A stretch of DNA of 64,000 nucleotides from Verrucomicrobia bacterium SCGC AAA164-E04 (GTDB taxonomy: Bacteria > Verrucomicrobiota > Verrucomicrobiia > Limisphaerales > AAA164-E04). Below the pieces are notes generated by a model. That model had not been told where the DNA came from. It saw nothing but the letters and a program-made list of their open reading frames with translations, and did no database searches. Made by a program: the position numbers and the translations under genes. Every line of letters begins with the position of its first letter. The stretch's first letter is position 1. Positions 1 through 9,669 of this stretch are shown here, piece by piece. The stretch is from assembly GCA_000383715.1 (NCBI GenBank), contig KB911851.1, positions 32,438-96,437 of the forward strand, given 5' to 3'.

Positions 1-1
1 G

Positions 2-418
2 CTCACGTCGGGTAAACTGGTGCATTATGATGCGATGGTTACCGAGATTCGTAATTTCGGGTTTTTTGTGGAGGTTCCAAACCTTGGGATGTCAGGTCTT
101 GTGCCGCTCTCGATCCTTGATGATGATTTTTATGAAATAGATCAGCGAGGGACCCAGATTACCGGGCGCCGTAACCGAAGGACCATCAGGCTTGGGCAGG
201 ATATCAAGGTTGTGATTGCCAAAGTGGATCCATTCAAAAAACAGGTGGATTTCCGACTGCTTCAGTCCGGTAAAAAGAGTTCAGGAAAAAGGAGATTGTC
301 CGGCAATCAGCCCAAAAAGGTAAAAAAGAAATCCAGCTCTCAAAATCGTAGACGAACCGTTCCTGATAAAAAAACTGTAACAAAGAGGAAAAGTAAAAGT
401 CGTGAGACATCATCCTAA
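2..418 (+). CDS. rnr: Ribonuclease R, C-terminal part (5' end outside window)
   Basis: The reading frame is open from the window edge (position 2), so this is the 3' end of a longer gene; the GTG at 20 is only an internal codon. The visible part is an S1 RNA-binding domain (F-G-F-F-V-E-V, then G-L-V-P-L-S) that runs into the ending usual for RNase R after S1: G-R-R-N-R-R-T-I-R-L-G-Q, then V-D-P-F-K-K-Q-V-D-F. A lysine/arginine/serine-rich tail of about 45 residues follows, as in many RNase R proteins, where basic tails help bind structured RNA. RNase R is a cytoplasmic 3'-5' exoribonuclease. The catalytic RNB domain is not in the window, so the call rests on the S1 domain and tail; a related S1-containing RNB protein is possible. 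Confidence 0.8.
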   Translation, partial: LTSGKLVHYDAMVTEIRNFGFFVEVPNLGMSGLVPLSILDDDFYEIDQRGTQITGRRNRRTIRLGQDIKVVIAKVDPFKKQVDFRLLQSGKKSSGKRRLSGNQPKKVKKKSSSQNRRRTVPDKKTVTKRKSKSRETSS

Positions 419-525
419 CGTGGCAAGGGGAGCCAATACATTTCTTTTGAATGAGTGTGATTTTGTGATTCCAACTATGGTTGGGTTAGATAGATTGATA
501 CCATATTTATCCAAGAAATCGTATC

Positions 526-1920
526 ATGAAATCCTTTAAAGCCTCAACAAATTCGGTTGCCAGCTCATGGCCTGCCCGGCCGGCCTTACGTTACTTATTA
601 GTCATTCTCCTGTATTCGATCTGCCATGTGGATACACTTTATGCCCAGCAGGTCCTTAGCCAATCCAAACTGGACGCTCAGGTTATCTTGGGTGTTGAGG
701 ATCCCATCACTCTATCATTGGAAAACTTACCACCATTCCTTGAAGCAGACAGTGCTTTAGGTTTGCTGCGGCACTCTTCTGTTCAAGGACAAGTCCTGCA
801 TGTCGCTCCCTCGAATGTCAGGGGGCTTTTCGAAACGCGAGCTGTGAGGACTCCCGAAGGGGATTTGATGGCGATGTTTCCGGTGGGAAATCACTACGCA
901 GCTGGTGCAGGGAAAGTCAATAGCATGATCATGTATCGCTCTCAAGATGATGGTAAATCATGGGAAGGACCAGCTGTTGCTTTTGATATTGAATACAGTC
1001 AACATGGGTTCATTCCTCTCATTCCCAAAGGGAGTAAACGCATATACGCATTCGGAACACAACCTATCCCGAGTCAATACAGCCGAGAAAAAGGAAAGTT
1101 TGAAAATGCACCGATTGGTTTTCGGTGGTCTGATGATGATGGTTATACCTGGAGTCGGGTTTCACTCATTCAACCTGTGAATGATCCGGGTTTTCTTGGG
1201 ATGTCTGTGACTCGCATGTGTGAAACTGCCAATGGCGCCTGGTTGCTAGGATCCCATGCTGCTGACTGGTCGAAAAAACCATTGGAGACGCAACAATATG
1301 TCCTGCGGAGTGAGGATCAGGGCGAAACCTGGCATCTCCTGCCAGGGGCTCGCAAAGCTGGGTGGTCTGTACCGGAGTACAACCGTATGGATGAAGGGCG
1401 CCCCATCTGGCTGCAGGGCAGTGAAGTGTTTTTTATGGCTCGCACACCCGCTGGACAGATCTGGACGTCCCGAAGTCATGATGATGGGCAATCATGGTCT
1501 GACCCGAAACCTTCCTCACTGGTCCATCCCGACGCACCTCCCATGGTATTTCATTCAAGTGATCGAAAAACGCTCATCAACTTTTTTCACAATCGTCACA
1601 CTGGAACCCAATACACGGGTTTGTCCGGAACGATGGACGGGATGAAAGACCGATCTGAGATTTGGGTGACCCTCTCAAGCGATGGTGGTCGAAATTGGTC
1701 AGAGCCACGTTTTCTCTTCGCTAATGCTACTCAGATGAACCCAGAAAAAAATGGATGGTTCAATCATCAGGTGTCTTACCTCGACGCAGTCATAGACAAA
1801 GGAACGATTCATGTTTTCTGTCCACATCTTTGGAACCGAGCAGTCTACCTGACCTTGCAAGAGTCTGATCTTCAAAAGTTACCAACCAAAGAGATGCTGC
1901 AAAAGACTTTGCCACGGTGA
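526..1920 (+). CDS. Exported sialidase-like (BNR/Asp-box) protein
   Basis: A 464-residue protein with an N-terminal hydrophobic segment (about residues 21-40, ending near Y-A-Q-Q) that looks like a signal peptide preceded by a long polar stretch. Five Asp-box motifs (S-x-D-x-G-x-x-W) lie near residues 139, 202, 262, 317 and 385, the pattern of a six-bladed sialidase propeller. Sialidases of this fold release terminal sialic acids from glycoconjugates; some relatives act on other sugars. The usual catalytic Arg triad and Tyr/Glu pair were not verified, so the substrate is open. It precedes a DUF1549/1553 gene by 117 bp on the same strand. Confidence 0.8.
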   Translation: MKSFKASTNSVASSWPARPALRYLLVILLYSICHVDTLYAQQVLSQSKLDAQVILGVEDPITLSLENLPPFLEADSALGLLRHSSVQGQVLHVAPSNVRGLFETRAVRTPEGDLMAMFPVGNHYAAGAGKVNSMIMYRSQDDGKSWEGPAVAFDIEYSQHGFIPLIPKGSKRIYAFGTQPIPSQYSREKGKFENAPIGFRWSDDDGYTWSRVSLIQPVNDPGFLGMSVTRMCETANGAWLLGSHAADWSKKPLETQQYVLRSEDQGETWHLLPGARKAGWSVPEYNRMDEGRPIWLQGSEVFFMARTPAGQIWTSRSHDDGQSWSDPKPSSLVHPDAPPMVFHSSDRKTLINFFHNRHTGTQYTGLSGTMDGMKDRSEIWVTLSSDGGRNWSEPRFLFANATQMNPEKNGWFNHQVSYLDAVIDKGTIHVFCPHLWNRAVYLTLQESDLQKLPTKEMLQKTLPR

Positions 1921-2037
1921 AAATGCTTTGGGTATTGATAAGCCGCAATCAGATGGGACAGCCGACGGGATTTGAGGTTTGTAAAAACGGCTTCATTCAG
2001 GCTTGATCGACGCACCATATATTTGCAATATGGTGAC

Positions 2038-4239
2038 ATGCATCCAGACTCCGCTCGGAAACAAAATGGCCTGCTCATTCGGGCCTTTCATTACTTTTGC
2101 TGGGTTAACGTTTTTGTTTCTTTTGCATGTTTTGGAGAATCGAAGGAATGGCCTTTTTATCCGCCTCAAGCCGTTGAGCCGCCTCAGGTTCAATCCAGTG
2201 GTCGAGTTCAAAATGGAGTTGATGCATTTCTTCTCGCCAAACTCGAAGATCAGGAACTGAGTTACTCACCCAAAGCACCCAGGGAGACACTTATTCGCAG
2301 ACTCTATTTTGATTTGATAGGATTACCCCCTTCGCCAGATAAAATAGAAACTTTTGTAAATAATGGCGATCCTGATGCCTACAAGGCCTTGGTTGATTCG
2401 CTCCTTGATGACCCTCGTCATGGTGAGCGTTGGGCCAAGTTCTGGCTCGATCTAGCTCGTTACGCCGATACCGCAGGCTACGAGGGAGATCCTGATTTGC
2501 CTCATGCCTGGCGATACCGTGACTATGTGATTGACTCTATCAACCGCGACAAACCCTATGATCAATTCATCAAGGAGCAAATCGCAGGCGATGAGTTCAA
2601 TGCTGTCATGGGGGCAGGTGAGCTTCCTCAACCCAAGCCCGAGCATATGGTTGCCATGACTTTTTTGCGGCTTGCCCCTTTTACCGAACCTCGTGGAGAT
2701 GAGACCCGCCACGAAATGCTCAGCGAGATGACTTCCACTGTGGGATCCGTTTTTCTGGGGCTGACGGTGGGGTGTGCGAAATGTCATGATCATAAATACG
2801 ACAGAATTCCTACCAGAGACTTCTATCGAATGAAGGCTTTTTTCAATACGGTTCAGTTGATGCCCCCTGAGCGTGGAGATGCCTTTCAGATCGGTGGATC
2901 ACTTCCAGCAGCCTTTTATCGGAAAGGTGAGTCCGAATGGGCAGAGGCCAAGCGTAAAGAGATTCGATCCGACACGCAGAGATTTGAAGCTCTCAAGACG
3001 CGCCTTGAACTGCGTGCTCCAGCCCAAAAGGAACAAGATGAGAATGTATCAGAGGCCTCCGACGATGAGTTTGATTTTGAATCCTGGATCCTTTCTTCGA
3101 CCAATAGGTCCATTACCTCAGAAGAGCGCCTTCAATATGTCAGGCTGAAACACAAAAAAGATTTTGCCGCTCAACAACTCAAGCGCCTGGCTCCACAGTC
3201 CATGTCCCTGCGGCATTCTTTTGGCCCTCCTTACGAACCCGGGGTGCCTGTTTCTCGAGTGATGATACGTGGTGAATATGATAGTCCAGGCGAAGTCGTC
3301 CTGGCTGGGTTTCCTTCTTGTATCACCGGGCATCAGAAGCCTGCAGAGATTCGTTTGGACCCCTTTAAACGCTGGCCAACTCGAAGTCGAAGGATGACTC
3401 TGGCTAACTGGATTGCCTCGGACAAAAATCCCATGACTGCGCGCGTTATCGTGAATCGTCTGTGGATGCATCATTTTGGAGGGGGGTTGGTTGAAACACC
3501 CAGTGATTTCGGCGCCCTGAGTGGTGGGGTTTCACACCAGAGATTACTGGACTGGCTTGCCCTTAAATTGGTGAAGGAGAACTGGAGCTTGAAAGCGATT
3601 CACCGTCTCATTGTGCACTCATCCGCCTATCAACAAAGCTCAACACAATTTACCTCACGCTGTCTGGAACTGGATCCGGATAATCGTCTTCTGGGGCGAT
3701 TTTCGCGTCGTCGATTGGAAGCCGAAGCCATTCGAGATTCCATTCTTCATGTGAGTGGAAGACTCAACCCGGAAATGTATGGGCTACCCATATTTCCTGC
3801 CTTGCCTGATGGGATAGAGGACAGTGTCAAGTATTCCAGGAGTAAATGGGCAACGACCTACGGGGCTGAAAGTCGCAAGCGAAGTATTTACGTTTATCAG
3901 CAACGCACCCTTACCATGCCATTCATGCAGAATTTTGACAGCTTGGTGTGTGAAGATACGGTGCCCAAACGGCAACTCTCTGTTACTCCATTGCAGGCAC
4001 TGGCAATGTATAACGGAATCCTGGTCAACGAGGAGTCAGAACATTTTGCCAGAAGGATCGCAAAGGAAGGCAAATCTGATCCAGAGGCCCGTGTTGTCAT
4101 GGCTTATCAGTTGGCGCTCGGTCGTCTACCTGATGATCAGGAACTTGGCTCGCTCATCGGATTCGCCAATTCGATAGAGGGACTCACCCGCATGACCCGA
4201 ATTTTATTCAACACAAGCGAATTTATTTATGTCGATTAA
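2038..4239 (+). CDS. DUF1549/DUF1553 (PSD1-type) exported protein
   Basis: Contains the DUF1549 signature (R-R-L-Y-F-D-L-I-G-L-P-P-S-P, then H-G-E-R-W and W-L-D-L-A-R-Y) followed by C-A-K-C-H-D-H-K, a CxxCH motif that may bind haem, and C-terminal DUF1553 (A-R-V-I-V-N-R-L-W, ending F-I-Y-V-D). I place the start at the ATG at 2038, which has GGTGA just upstream and gives a hydrophobic signal segment; the frame is open upstream to 1972. It lacks the N-terminal PSCyt1 cytochrome domain many homologues carry, and the middle linker is charged. Its last 11 bases overlap the downstream DUF1501 gene, so the two are probably translated together. These pairs are abundant in Planctomycetes and Verrucomicrobia; their biochemical function is not established. 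Confidence 0.9.
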   Translation: MHPDSARKQNGLLIRAFHYFCWVNVFVSFACFGESKEWPFYPPQAVEPPQVQSSGRVQNGVDAFLLAKLEDQELSYSPKAPRETLIRRLYFDLIGLPPSPDKIETFVNNGDPDAYKALVDSLLDDPRHGERWAKFWLDLARYADTAGYEGDPDLPHAWRYRDYVIDSINRDKPYDQFIKEQIAGDEFNAVMGAGELPQPKPEHMVAMTFLRLAPFTEPRGDETRHEMLSEMTSTVGSVFLGLTVGCAKCHDHKYDRIPTRDFYRMKAFFNTVQLMPPERGDAFQIGGSLPAAFYRKGESEWAEAKRKEIRSDTQRFEALKTRLELRAPAQKEQDENVSEASDDEFDFESWILSSTNRSITSEERLQYVRLKHKKDFAAQQLKRLAPQSMSLRHSFGPPYEPGVPVSRVMIRGEYDSPGEVVLAGFPSCITGHQKPAEIRLDPFKRWPTRSRRMTLANWIASDKNPMTARVIVNRLWMHHFGGGLVETPSDFGALSGGVSHQRLLDWLALKLVKENWSLKAIHRLIVHSSAYQQSSTQFTSRCLELDPDNRLLGRFSRRRLEAEAIRDSILHVSGRLNPEMYGLPIFPALPDGIEDSVKYSRSKWATTYGAESRKRSIYVYQQRTLTMPFMQNFDSLVCEDTVPKRQLSVTPLQALAMYNGILVNEESEHFARRIAKEGKSDPEARVVMAYQLALGRLPDDQELGSLIGFANSIEGLTRMTRILFNTSEFIYVD

Positions 4240-5692
4240 CGCCCATCCCGGTTCTCTCATTCCAAGGAGGCAATTTTTAACAAACGCCTGGAATGGCATA
4301 GGAGCATTCGGTTTGGCAGGTTTGCTGGGCGAAGATCTTCTGGCAGGCCCGGTGACGCCCGCCAACGGTCCGCTCACACCCCAAAAACCGCATTTTCCTC
4401 GCAAAGCAAAGCATTGTATCTTTTTGTTTATGCAGGGGGGCGTTTCCCAAATGGATGCTTTTGAAAATAAGCCCTTGTTGCGAGAGTTGCATGGAAAACC
4501 TATTTCAGGAAATACTTCAGTCAAAGGCGAATTACAGGGGCGACTTTCATTTCCGCACGTGTGTGTAGGCAGTCCATTTGATTTCAAGCAATATGGGGAT
4601 TCTGCAAGGTGGATGTCCGAACTCTTCCCGAATATGGCGCGTCGTGTGGATGACATGGCTTTCGTTCATGGTATCAAGACAGACAACCAGAATCACGGTC
4701 CTTCGACTTATCACGTGAACACCGGAAGCCAATTTCCCGGTAGTCCCTCAGTTGGATCCTGGATTCAATATGGACTTGGAACGCTCAACCAGAACATGCC
4801 AGGGTATATCGTCATTCAAGATCCCAGAGGTGCTCCCTGCAATGGTGCTGCGGTCTGGGCCAATGGCTACTTGCCAGCGGTGCATCAGGGAACTTTGTTG
4901 CGTGATCATGGCAACCCAATCCTTAACCTTCATTCGCCTGCAAACTTAAGCACTTCCCAACAGCGAGAAGAATTTGATCTTATCCGGGAACTCAACGAAG
5001 GCCACCTGACTCATCGCCCATGGGACTCGGAGCTTGAGTCTCGTATTGCCGCTTATGAGTTGGCGTTCCGCATGCAAACGGCGGCTCCTGAGGCCGTTGA
5101 TTTATCGGGTGAACCGGAATCGATTCGCAAACTTTACGGCCTTGATAAAGAGCATACCCGGGGATTCGGTAGGCAATGTCTGCTGGCAAGACGCATGGTG
5201 GAGCGTGGGGTACGCTACTCACTATTGATCCACGGTGTTCAGATTGGTTCTCATAGCTGGGATGATCATGGCAATGTGGAAGGCGGGATGAGGAAACACA
5301 GCAGAGAGGTTGATCAGCCGGTCGCGGCTTTGCTCGAAGATCTGGACAACCGAGGCTTACTGGAGGAGACGCTGGTCGTCTGGGCATCAGAGATGGGAAG
5401 AACGCCGTTTGTCAACAGTCTCGAAATGCCCAAGAATCCAGGACGGGAGCATAACTCCTATGGGCTTTGCATGTGGATGGCTGGAGGAGATGTCAAAAGA
5501 GGCGCCACTGTTGGGGAAACGGATGCATTCAGTCTGCGGTCTGTTGGAAAGCCCATCCACATCCGTGATGTGCACGCGACCATTTTAGATTTAATGGGTT
5601 TGCATGACGAGGACCTTACCTTCCGTCATGCCGGTAGAATCCGTAAGCTCACCGATATTGGTGGCCATGTGCTGCATGATGTGATTGGCTGA
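4229..5692 (+). CDS. DUF1501 Tat-exported protein
   Basis: 487 residues. The N-terminus has P-R-R-Q-F-L followed by a hydrophobic stretch, a Tat-like signal. The family's sulfatase/phosphatase-like fold is suggested by F-L-F-M-Q-G-G-V-S-Q-M-D near residue 70 and by the end of the protein (H-D-V-x-A-T-I-L-D-L-M-G-L, then T-F-R-H-A-G-R). The invariant segments R-K-L-Y-G-L, C-L-L-A-R-R-M-V-E-R-G-V-R-Y and W-A-S-E-M-G-R-T-P are present. The start codon lies inside the end of the upstream DUF1553 gene (11-bp overlap). The catalytic activity of DUF1501 proteins is unknown. Its 3' end faces a second DUF1501 gene on the other strand, 35 bp away. Confidence 0.9.
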   Translation: MSINAHPGSLIPRRQFLTNAWNGIGAFGLAGLLGEDLLAGPVTPANGPLTPQKPHFPRKAKHCIFLFMQGGVSQMDAFENKPLLRELHGKPISGNTSVKGELQGRLSFPHVCVGSPFDFKQYGDSARWMSELFPNMARRVDDMAFVHGIKTDNQNHGPSTYHVNTGSQFPGSPSVGSWIQYGLGTLNQNMPGYIVIQDPRGAPCNGAAVWANGYLPAVHQGTLLRDHGNPILNLHSPANLSTSQQREEFDLIRELNEGHLTHRPWDSELESRIAAYELAFRMQTAAPEAVDLSGEPESIRKLYGLDKEHTRGFGRQCLLARRMVERGVRYSLLIHGVQIGSHSWDDHGNVEGGMRKHSREVDQPVAALLEDLDNRGLLEETLVVWASEMGRTPFVNSLEMPKNPGREHNSYGLCMWMAGGDVKRGATVGETDAFSLRSVGKPIHIRDVHATILDLMGLHDEDLTFRHAGRIRKLTDIGGHVLHDVIG

Positions 5693-5727
5693 GCATCATC
5701 CGAGCTCATGTGCTCCTTTCAGAAGTC

Positions 5728-7170
5728 TCATGCCAGTATTTTGTGAGCCACGTAGCCTGACACATCTGTGAGGCGAAACTCTCTGCCCAGATGGTTGTAA
5801 GTAAGTCGTTCGTGATCCAGTCCCATGAGATGAAGCAAGGTTGCATGCAGGTCGTGGATAGTGCATCGGTCCTGCACCGCGTGATACCCGAAATCATCCG
5901 TTGCTCCATATCGCATGCCACCCTTGACACCGCCCCCGGCCATCCACATGGAAAATCCGTCTGGATGATGGTCACGGCCTACAGGCCCATCGCCTGCCTG
6001 GACCGATGGGGTTCGGCCAAACTCTCCCCCCCATAGCACAAGAGTATCATCCAGCATTCCACGTGATTTTAGATCCATGATTAAACCAGTGATAGGTTTG
6101 TCAATTTGTCTTACGTTGACGGAGTGCCCCTTCTCCAGATGTGAATGCTGATCCCACTGTTCGTTATTAAAGGGAAGACTATGTGCATGACTTACTTGAA
6201 TGAAGCGCACCCCTCGCTCAGCGAGACGCCGCGCAAGGAGGCATTGATGGCCGAAATTTTCCGTCTCCGGCTCATTCAACCCATAGAGTTTTCGAGTTGA
6301 TTGGGATTCGCCACTGATGTCCGTTGCCTCTTTGGCTTCGGTTTGCATGCGGAATGCCAGCTCGAAGGATTTGAGGCGTGTCTCAAGTTCTCTTTTTCCC
6401 TCCGATTGCATTGTCTTTTGAGTCTGAAGCTGATTCAACAATCTTAACTGTAGTTCCTGAACGGACCGATCTTTTGGAGAATTCTCCTCGACGTAATGAA
6501 AGCGGGCATTTTTGGCCAGAGTATTTGGATAACCTTGTGTCCCAAGAGCCACTCCTTGATGTTCTCCTGGAAGAAAGGCTGCTCCAAAATTATCCACCCC
6601 CCCATGCAGGGAGGTAGGGCAAATAGTCACAAAGGAGGGGAGGTTTCGGTTTTCAGTGCCTAATCCATAACTCACCCAGGAACCCAGGCTGGGCCTCAAC
6701 AGGGATTCATTTCCCGTGTGCAATTTCATGCATGCGCCTCCGTGGGCGACATTAGTCTCACAAAGTGAGTTGAGCATGCAGATGTCGTCAGCCACCTTGG
6801 GAAGGTGCTGCCAAAGCTCCGACATCCAATGGCCACATTGCCCCACTTTCCGAAAGGACCAGGGCGATTGCATGAGATTGCCACGCTTTGCAAATTGCAC
6901 TTTGCGCTCAGGAAATGGCAGTGCTTGACCGTTATACTTCTCCAGATTTGGTTTGTAATCGAAAAGATCCACATGGGAAGGCCCCCCATGCATGAAAAGG
7001 AAAATGACTCTTTTGGCCCGCGGAGGGAAATGCCAGGGAGCGGTGCCAGCCTGTGCTTTTGATTCATGGAATAACATGGCGTTGAGCGCCAGACCTCCAA
7101 AACCAACGCACAAGCGATCCAAGGCTTCTCTGCGTGTGAGGGATGATAATTGAAACGGGCTATTGGACAT
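5728..7170 (-). CDS. DUF1501 Tat-exported protein
   Basis: 480 residues; second DUF1501 paralogue, transcribed toward the first. N-terminus L-T-R-R-E-A-L plus a short hydrophobic run ending S-K-A-Q-A suggests Tat export. Family landmarks: F-L-F-M-H-G-G-P-S-H-V-D near residue 60, R-K-L-Y-G-L, C-L-L-A-R-R-L-A-E-R-G-V-R-F, W-G-G-E-F-G-R-T-P, and H-D-L-H-A-T-L-L-H-L-M-G-L-D at the end. It starts inside the last codons of the DUF1549/1553 gene upstream on the same strand (11-bp overlap), so this pair forms its own operon, divergent from the block starting at 9670. Confidence 0.9.
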   Translation of the reverse strand: MSNSPFQLSSLTRREALDRLCVGFGGLALNAMLFHESKAQAGTAPWHFPPRAKRVIFLFMHGGPSHVDLFDYKPNLEKYNGQALPFPERKVQFAKRGNLMQSPWSFRKVGQCGHWMSELWQHLPKVADDICMLNSLCETNVAHGGACMKLHTGNESLLRPSLGSWVSYGLGTENRNLPSFVTICPTSLHGGVDNFGAAFLPGEHQGVALGTQGYPNTLAKNARFHYVEENSPKDRSVQELQLRLLNQLQTQKTMQSEGKRELETRLKSFELAFRMQTEAKEATDISGESQSTRKLYGLNEPETENFGHQCLLARRLAERGVRFIQVSHAHSLPFNNEQWDQHSHLEKGHSVNVRQIDKPITGLIMDLKSRGMLDDTLVLWGGEFGRTPSVQAGDGPVGRDHHPDGFSMWMAGGGVKGGMRYGATDDFGYHAVQDRCTIHDLHATLLHLMGLDHERLTYNHLGREFRLTDVSGYVAHKILA

Positions 7171-9532
7171 AAATAAAGTCGTTGGAAATCATCAATACAT
7201 GACAGAGCGTTTCCCAGGCTTGTGCTTCCTCCAGTAGCTCGGAAGTTTTGCTCACCAGCTCAAGGCATGCCGTCCTTTCTTTCTCGGATGGATGCCGGCT
7301 GAAAAGGATACGGTATAGTTCATCCAATCTACTTGCATTTGCTTTGCTTGAATGAAGCACGCGACGGTTTGTCTGTTTGGCCATCTCTTTGACGAACGGG
7401 CTATTGAACATCATCAGAGCTTGAGTAGGCACAGTTGTAAGGGAACGTTTACCGATGGGAGCGGTGGCATTGGGGAAATCGAGAAGCGCAAGCAAATCGT
7501 AGATATGAGAGCGCACGACCGGAAGGTACACCGTTCTGTGCGGAAAAGATTCATAGGCAATCCTGTTCTTGTCCAGATCTTCTGATGATGGATCCTGTGC
7601 TTTGACGTCAATTGGTTTCTTCAGGTGAGCATTGGCATTCAGCGAGCCTGACACAGCAAGCAATGCATCCCGAAAGGTCTCAGCATCCATGCGTCGCATA
7701 TTTTTTTTCCAATACAAACGATTGGAGGGATCTTTTTTTTCGGCCGTTTGATTGAGGGACACAGACGATAATTGGTATACGCTAGAGAGGAGTATTCGGC
7801 GATGCAGATGCTTTATTGACCATCCATGTCTGATGAAATCTGTGGTCAGCCAGTCCAGCAACTCAGGGTGGGAGGGAGCTTGTCCGGTGGTTCCAAAATT
7901 ATCGGGAGTGTCGACCAGACCACTGTCGAAATGCCAATGCCAGACACGGTTGACAAAGACTCTTGCGGTTAATGGGTGATGACGTGATGAAATCCATTTG
8001 GCAAGCTCGAGTCGACCACTTGAATCGGCATCGACAATGGGGTGTTCGAATTTTCCTATTTCCAAAGGGAAGCGTCGCTGAATTTCTTCACCCAGCTGAT
8101 GCGGGTTTCCACGGATGTTCAAGCGGACGTTTTGTATAGAGCCATCAGAAACCCCCATAACCTTAGGTTGTTCAGGGTGATTCGATGCCAGTGCTTCGCG
8201 TTCCTTTGTAAGCCTTTTAATTTGCTGGATACTTGCAAGGGCTTCTTCCGGGTCGCTCACAGAAATCAAGCGAATGCGGTCAATATGGGACATGAGCGGT
8301 TTGGATTCGATGCGAAGGACGTGCTCCCCTGATTTCAGCTCCAGTATACCTTCGATAATCCATTTTTGGTTCTCCGGAAACCAGCCCCCTGTGGTCGCTG
8401 AAACTGCATTCTCAAAAACAGGGTTGCCGTCCAGAAGGATTTTTCCGGGGCGAGCTGTTTTTGCCGCATACCTTAATTCCAATATTGAAATATGCTCGTC
8501 TTTGACCGACAGATCATATTCGACAAAATTGTCCTGAGCACCAGGGTCGCCGATAATGCCGATTTCTTTGCCATACTGCTCACGATCAATAATGACATTA
8601 CCCCGATCGAAATCCTCAGCCTGCCACTCGCGTGTTTGCCCAATATTGCGAAAATTTGACAACTGGATTTCGGCTTTTGAAATGCGTTGATCCAAGTCCT
8701 CTATTTGCCTTTGCCAGATGCTTTTCTGAAGCACGCCCTCGGGTGTCTTGACTTCAAGATCTTCGATATCCGTGCTGTAGAATATGCCAGCCAAAGCATA
8801 ATAATCTCTCTCTGAAATGGGATCGAATTTGTGATCGTGGCATCTTGCGCAACCGATGCTCAGTCCCATGAAGGCGCGGCCAAGAGTGTCTAATTGTTCA
8901 TCGATAATGTCCGCACGTTTTTTTACCGGATCTTGTTCAGCGAGGATTTTGGTTCCTATTGCCAGGAAACCGGTGCCTGCCAAAGTGTGTTCATCACCCC
9001 AGGATACCAAATCGCCCGCCAGTTGTGCCTGCACGAATTGATCGTAGGCCATATCTTCATTGAAGGCATCAATGATCCAATTGCGATACCTAAATGCATG
9101 AGGATAAGGGTGGTTCTCATCACCCCCGTTTGAATCGCCATACCTCGAGACATCCAGCCAATGGCGGCCCCACTTTTCACCATAATGCGGGGAAGCGAGC
9201 AACGCGTCGATCATACGTAAATAAGCCTGCTCGCTTGTATCCTGTAAAAATGCGGTCAGTGCTTGTTGTGAAGGGGGAATTCCCAAAAGGTCCAGCCAGA
9301 CACGGCGCAGTAGCGTTGCTTTATCAGCTCGTGCCGAGGGCGACAACTCAAGGGCTTCCAGCCTTTGCAATATGAAAAGATCTGTCGGTTGTTTTGCCCA
9401 GAATGCATCCTTGACGGCTGGGAGTGAGGGAGTTTCGGGTGCTTCGAAAGACCAGTGGCGGTCATCAGCTAATGTTATATGCGAGATGGCGATTGCACAC
9501 CAAACGATGATGTTGGAACACAATAATCTCAT
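7160..9532 (-). CDS. DUF1549/DUF1553 (PSD1-type) exported protein with inserted sugar-binding-like module
   Basis: 790 residues with a clean N-terminal signal peptide (hydrophobic residues 3-20, ending T-L-A-D-D). DUF1549 occupies about residues 35-260 and includes R-R-V-W-L-D-L-L-G-I-P-P-S and C-A-R-C-H-D-H-K. Between the two DUFs, about residues 310-425, is a beta-rich insert (S-I-L-E-L-R-Y-A-A-K, K-I-L-L-D-G-N-P, G-E-H-V-L-R-I-E-S) that resembles carbohydrate-binding-like modules found in large PSD1 proteins. DUF1553 follows (A-R-V-F-V-N-R-V-W-H-W-H-F) and ends F-I-Y-V-Q. The pair with the downstream DUF1501 is coupled by an 11-bp overlap. No demonstrated function for the family. Confidence 0.9.
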   Translation of the reverse strand: MRLLCSNIIVWCAIAISHITLADDRHWSFEAPETPSLPAVKDAFWAKQPTDLFILQRLEALELSPSARADKATLLRRVWLDLLGIPPSQQALTAFLQDTSEQAYLRMIDALLASPHYGEKWGRHWLDVSRYGDSNGGDENHPYPHAFRYRNWIIDAFNEDMAYDQFVQAQLAGDLVSWGDEHTLAGTGFLAIGTKILAEQDPVKKRADIIDEQLDTLGRAFMGLSIGCARCHDHKFDPISERDYYALAGIFYSTDIEDLEVKTPEGVLQKSIWQRQIEDLDQRISKAEIQLSNFRNIGQTREWQAEDFDRGNVIIDREQYGKEIGIIGDPGAQDNFVEYDLSVKDEHISILELRYAAKTARPGKILLDGNPVFENAVSATTGGWFPENQKWIIEGILELKSGEHVLRIESKPLMSHIDRIRLISVSDPEEALASIQQIKRLTKEREALASNHPEQPKVMGVSDGSIQNVRLNIRGNPHQLGEEIQRRFPLEIGKFEHPIVDADSSGRLELAKWISSRHHPLTARVFVNRVWHWHFDSGLVDTPDNFGTTGQAPSHPELLDWLTTDFIRHGWSIKHLHRRILLSSVYQLSSVSLNQTAEKKDPSNRLYWKKNMRRMDAETFRDALLAVSGSLNANAHLKKPIDVKAQDPSSEDLDKNRIAYESFPHRTVYLPVVRSHIYDLLALLDFPNATAPIGKRSLTTVPTQALMMFNSPFVKEMAKQTNRRVLHSSKANASRLDELYRILFSRHPSEKERTACLELVSKTSELLEEAQAWETLCHVLMISNDFIYVQ

Positions 9533-9669
9533 ACGCTTGCATTCATTCTCTAAAGCCGCATCACGCGTTGTGCAAGTAAAAATCAGAATCGCATTCCCGG
9601 CCTATTCTTCTTGAATATGGTCTGCGGCAAATTTACCGTTGTCCTATTCCATCTAATTACCATGTTGTT

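Noticed and set aside
3476..3486. G-rich run in the first DUF1553 gene as a slippage site
   Set aside because: Only six to seven Gs and the frame is intact on both sides.
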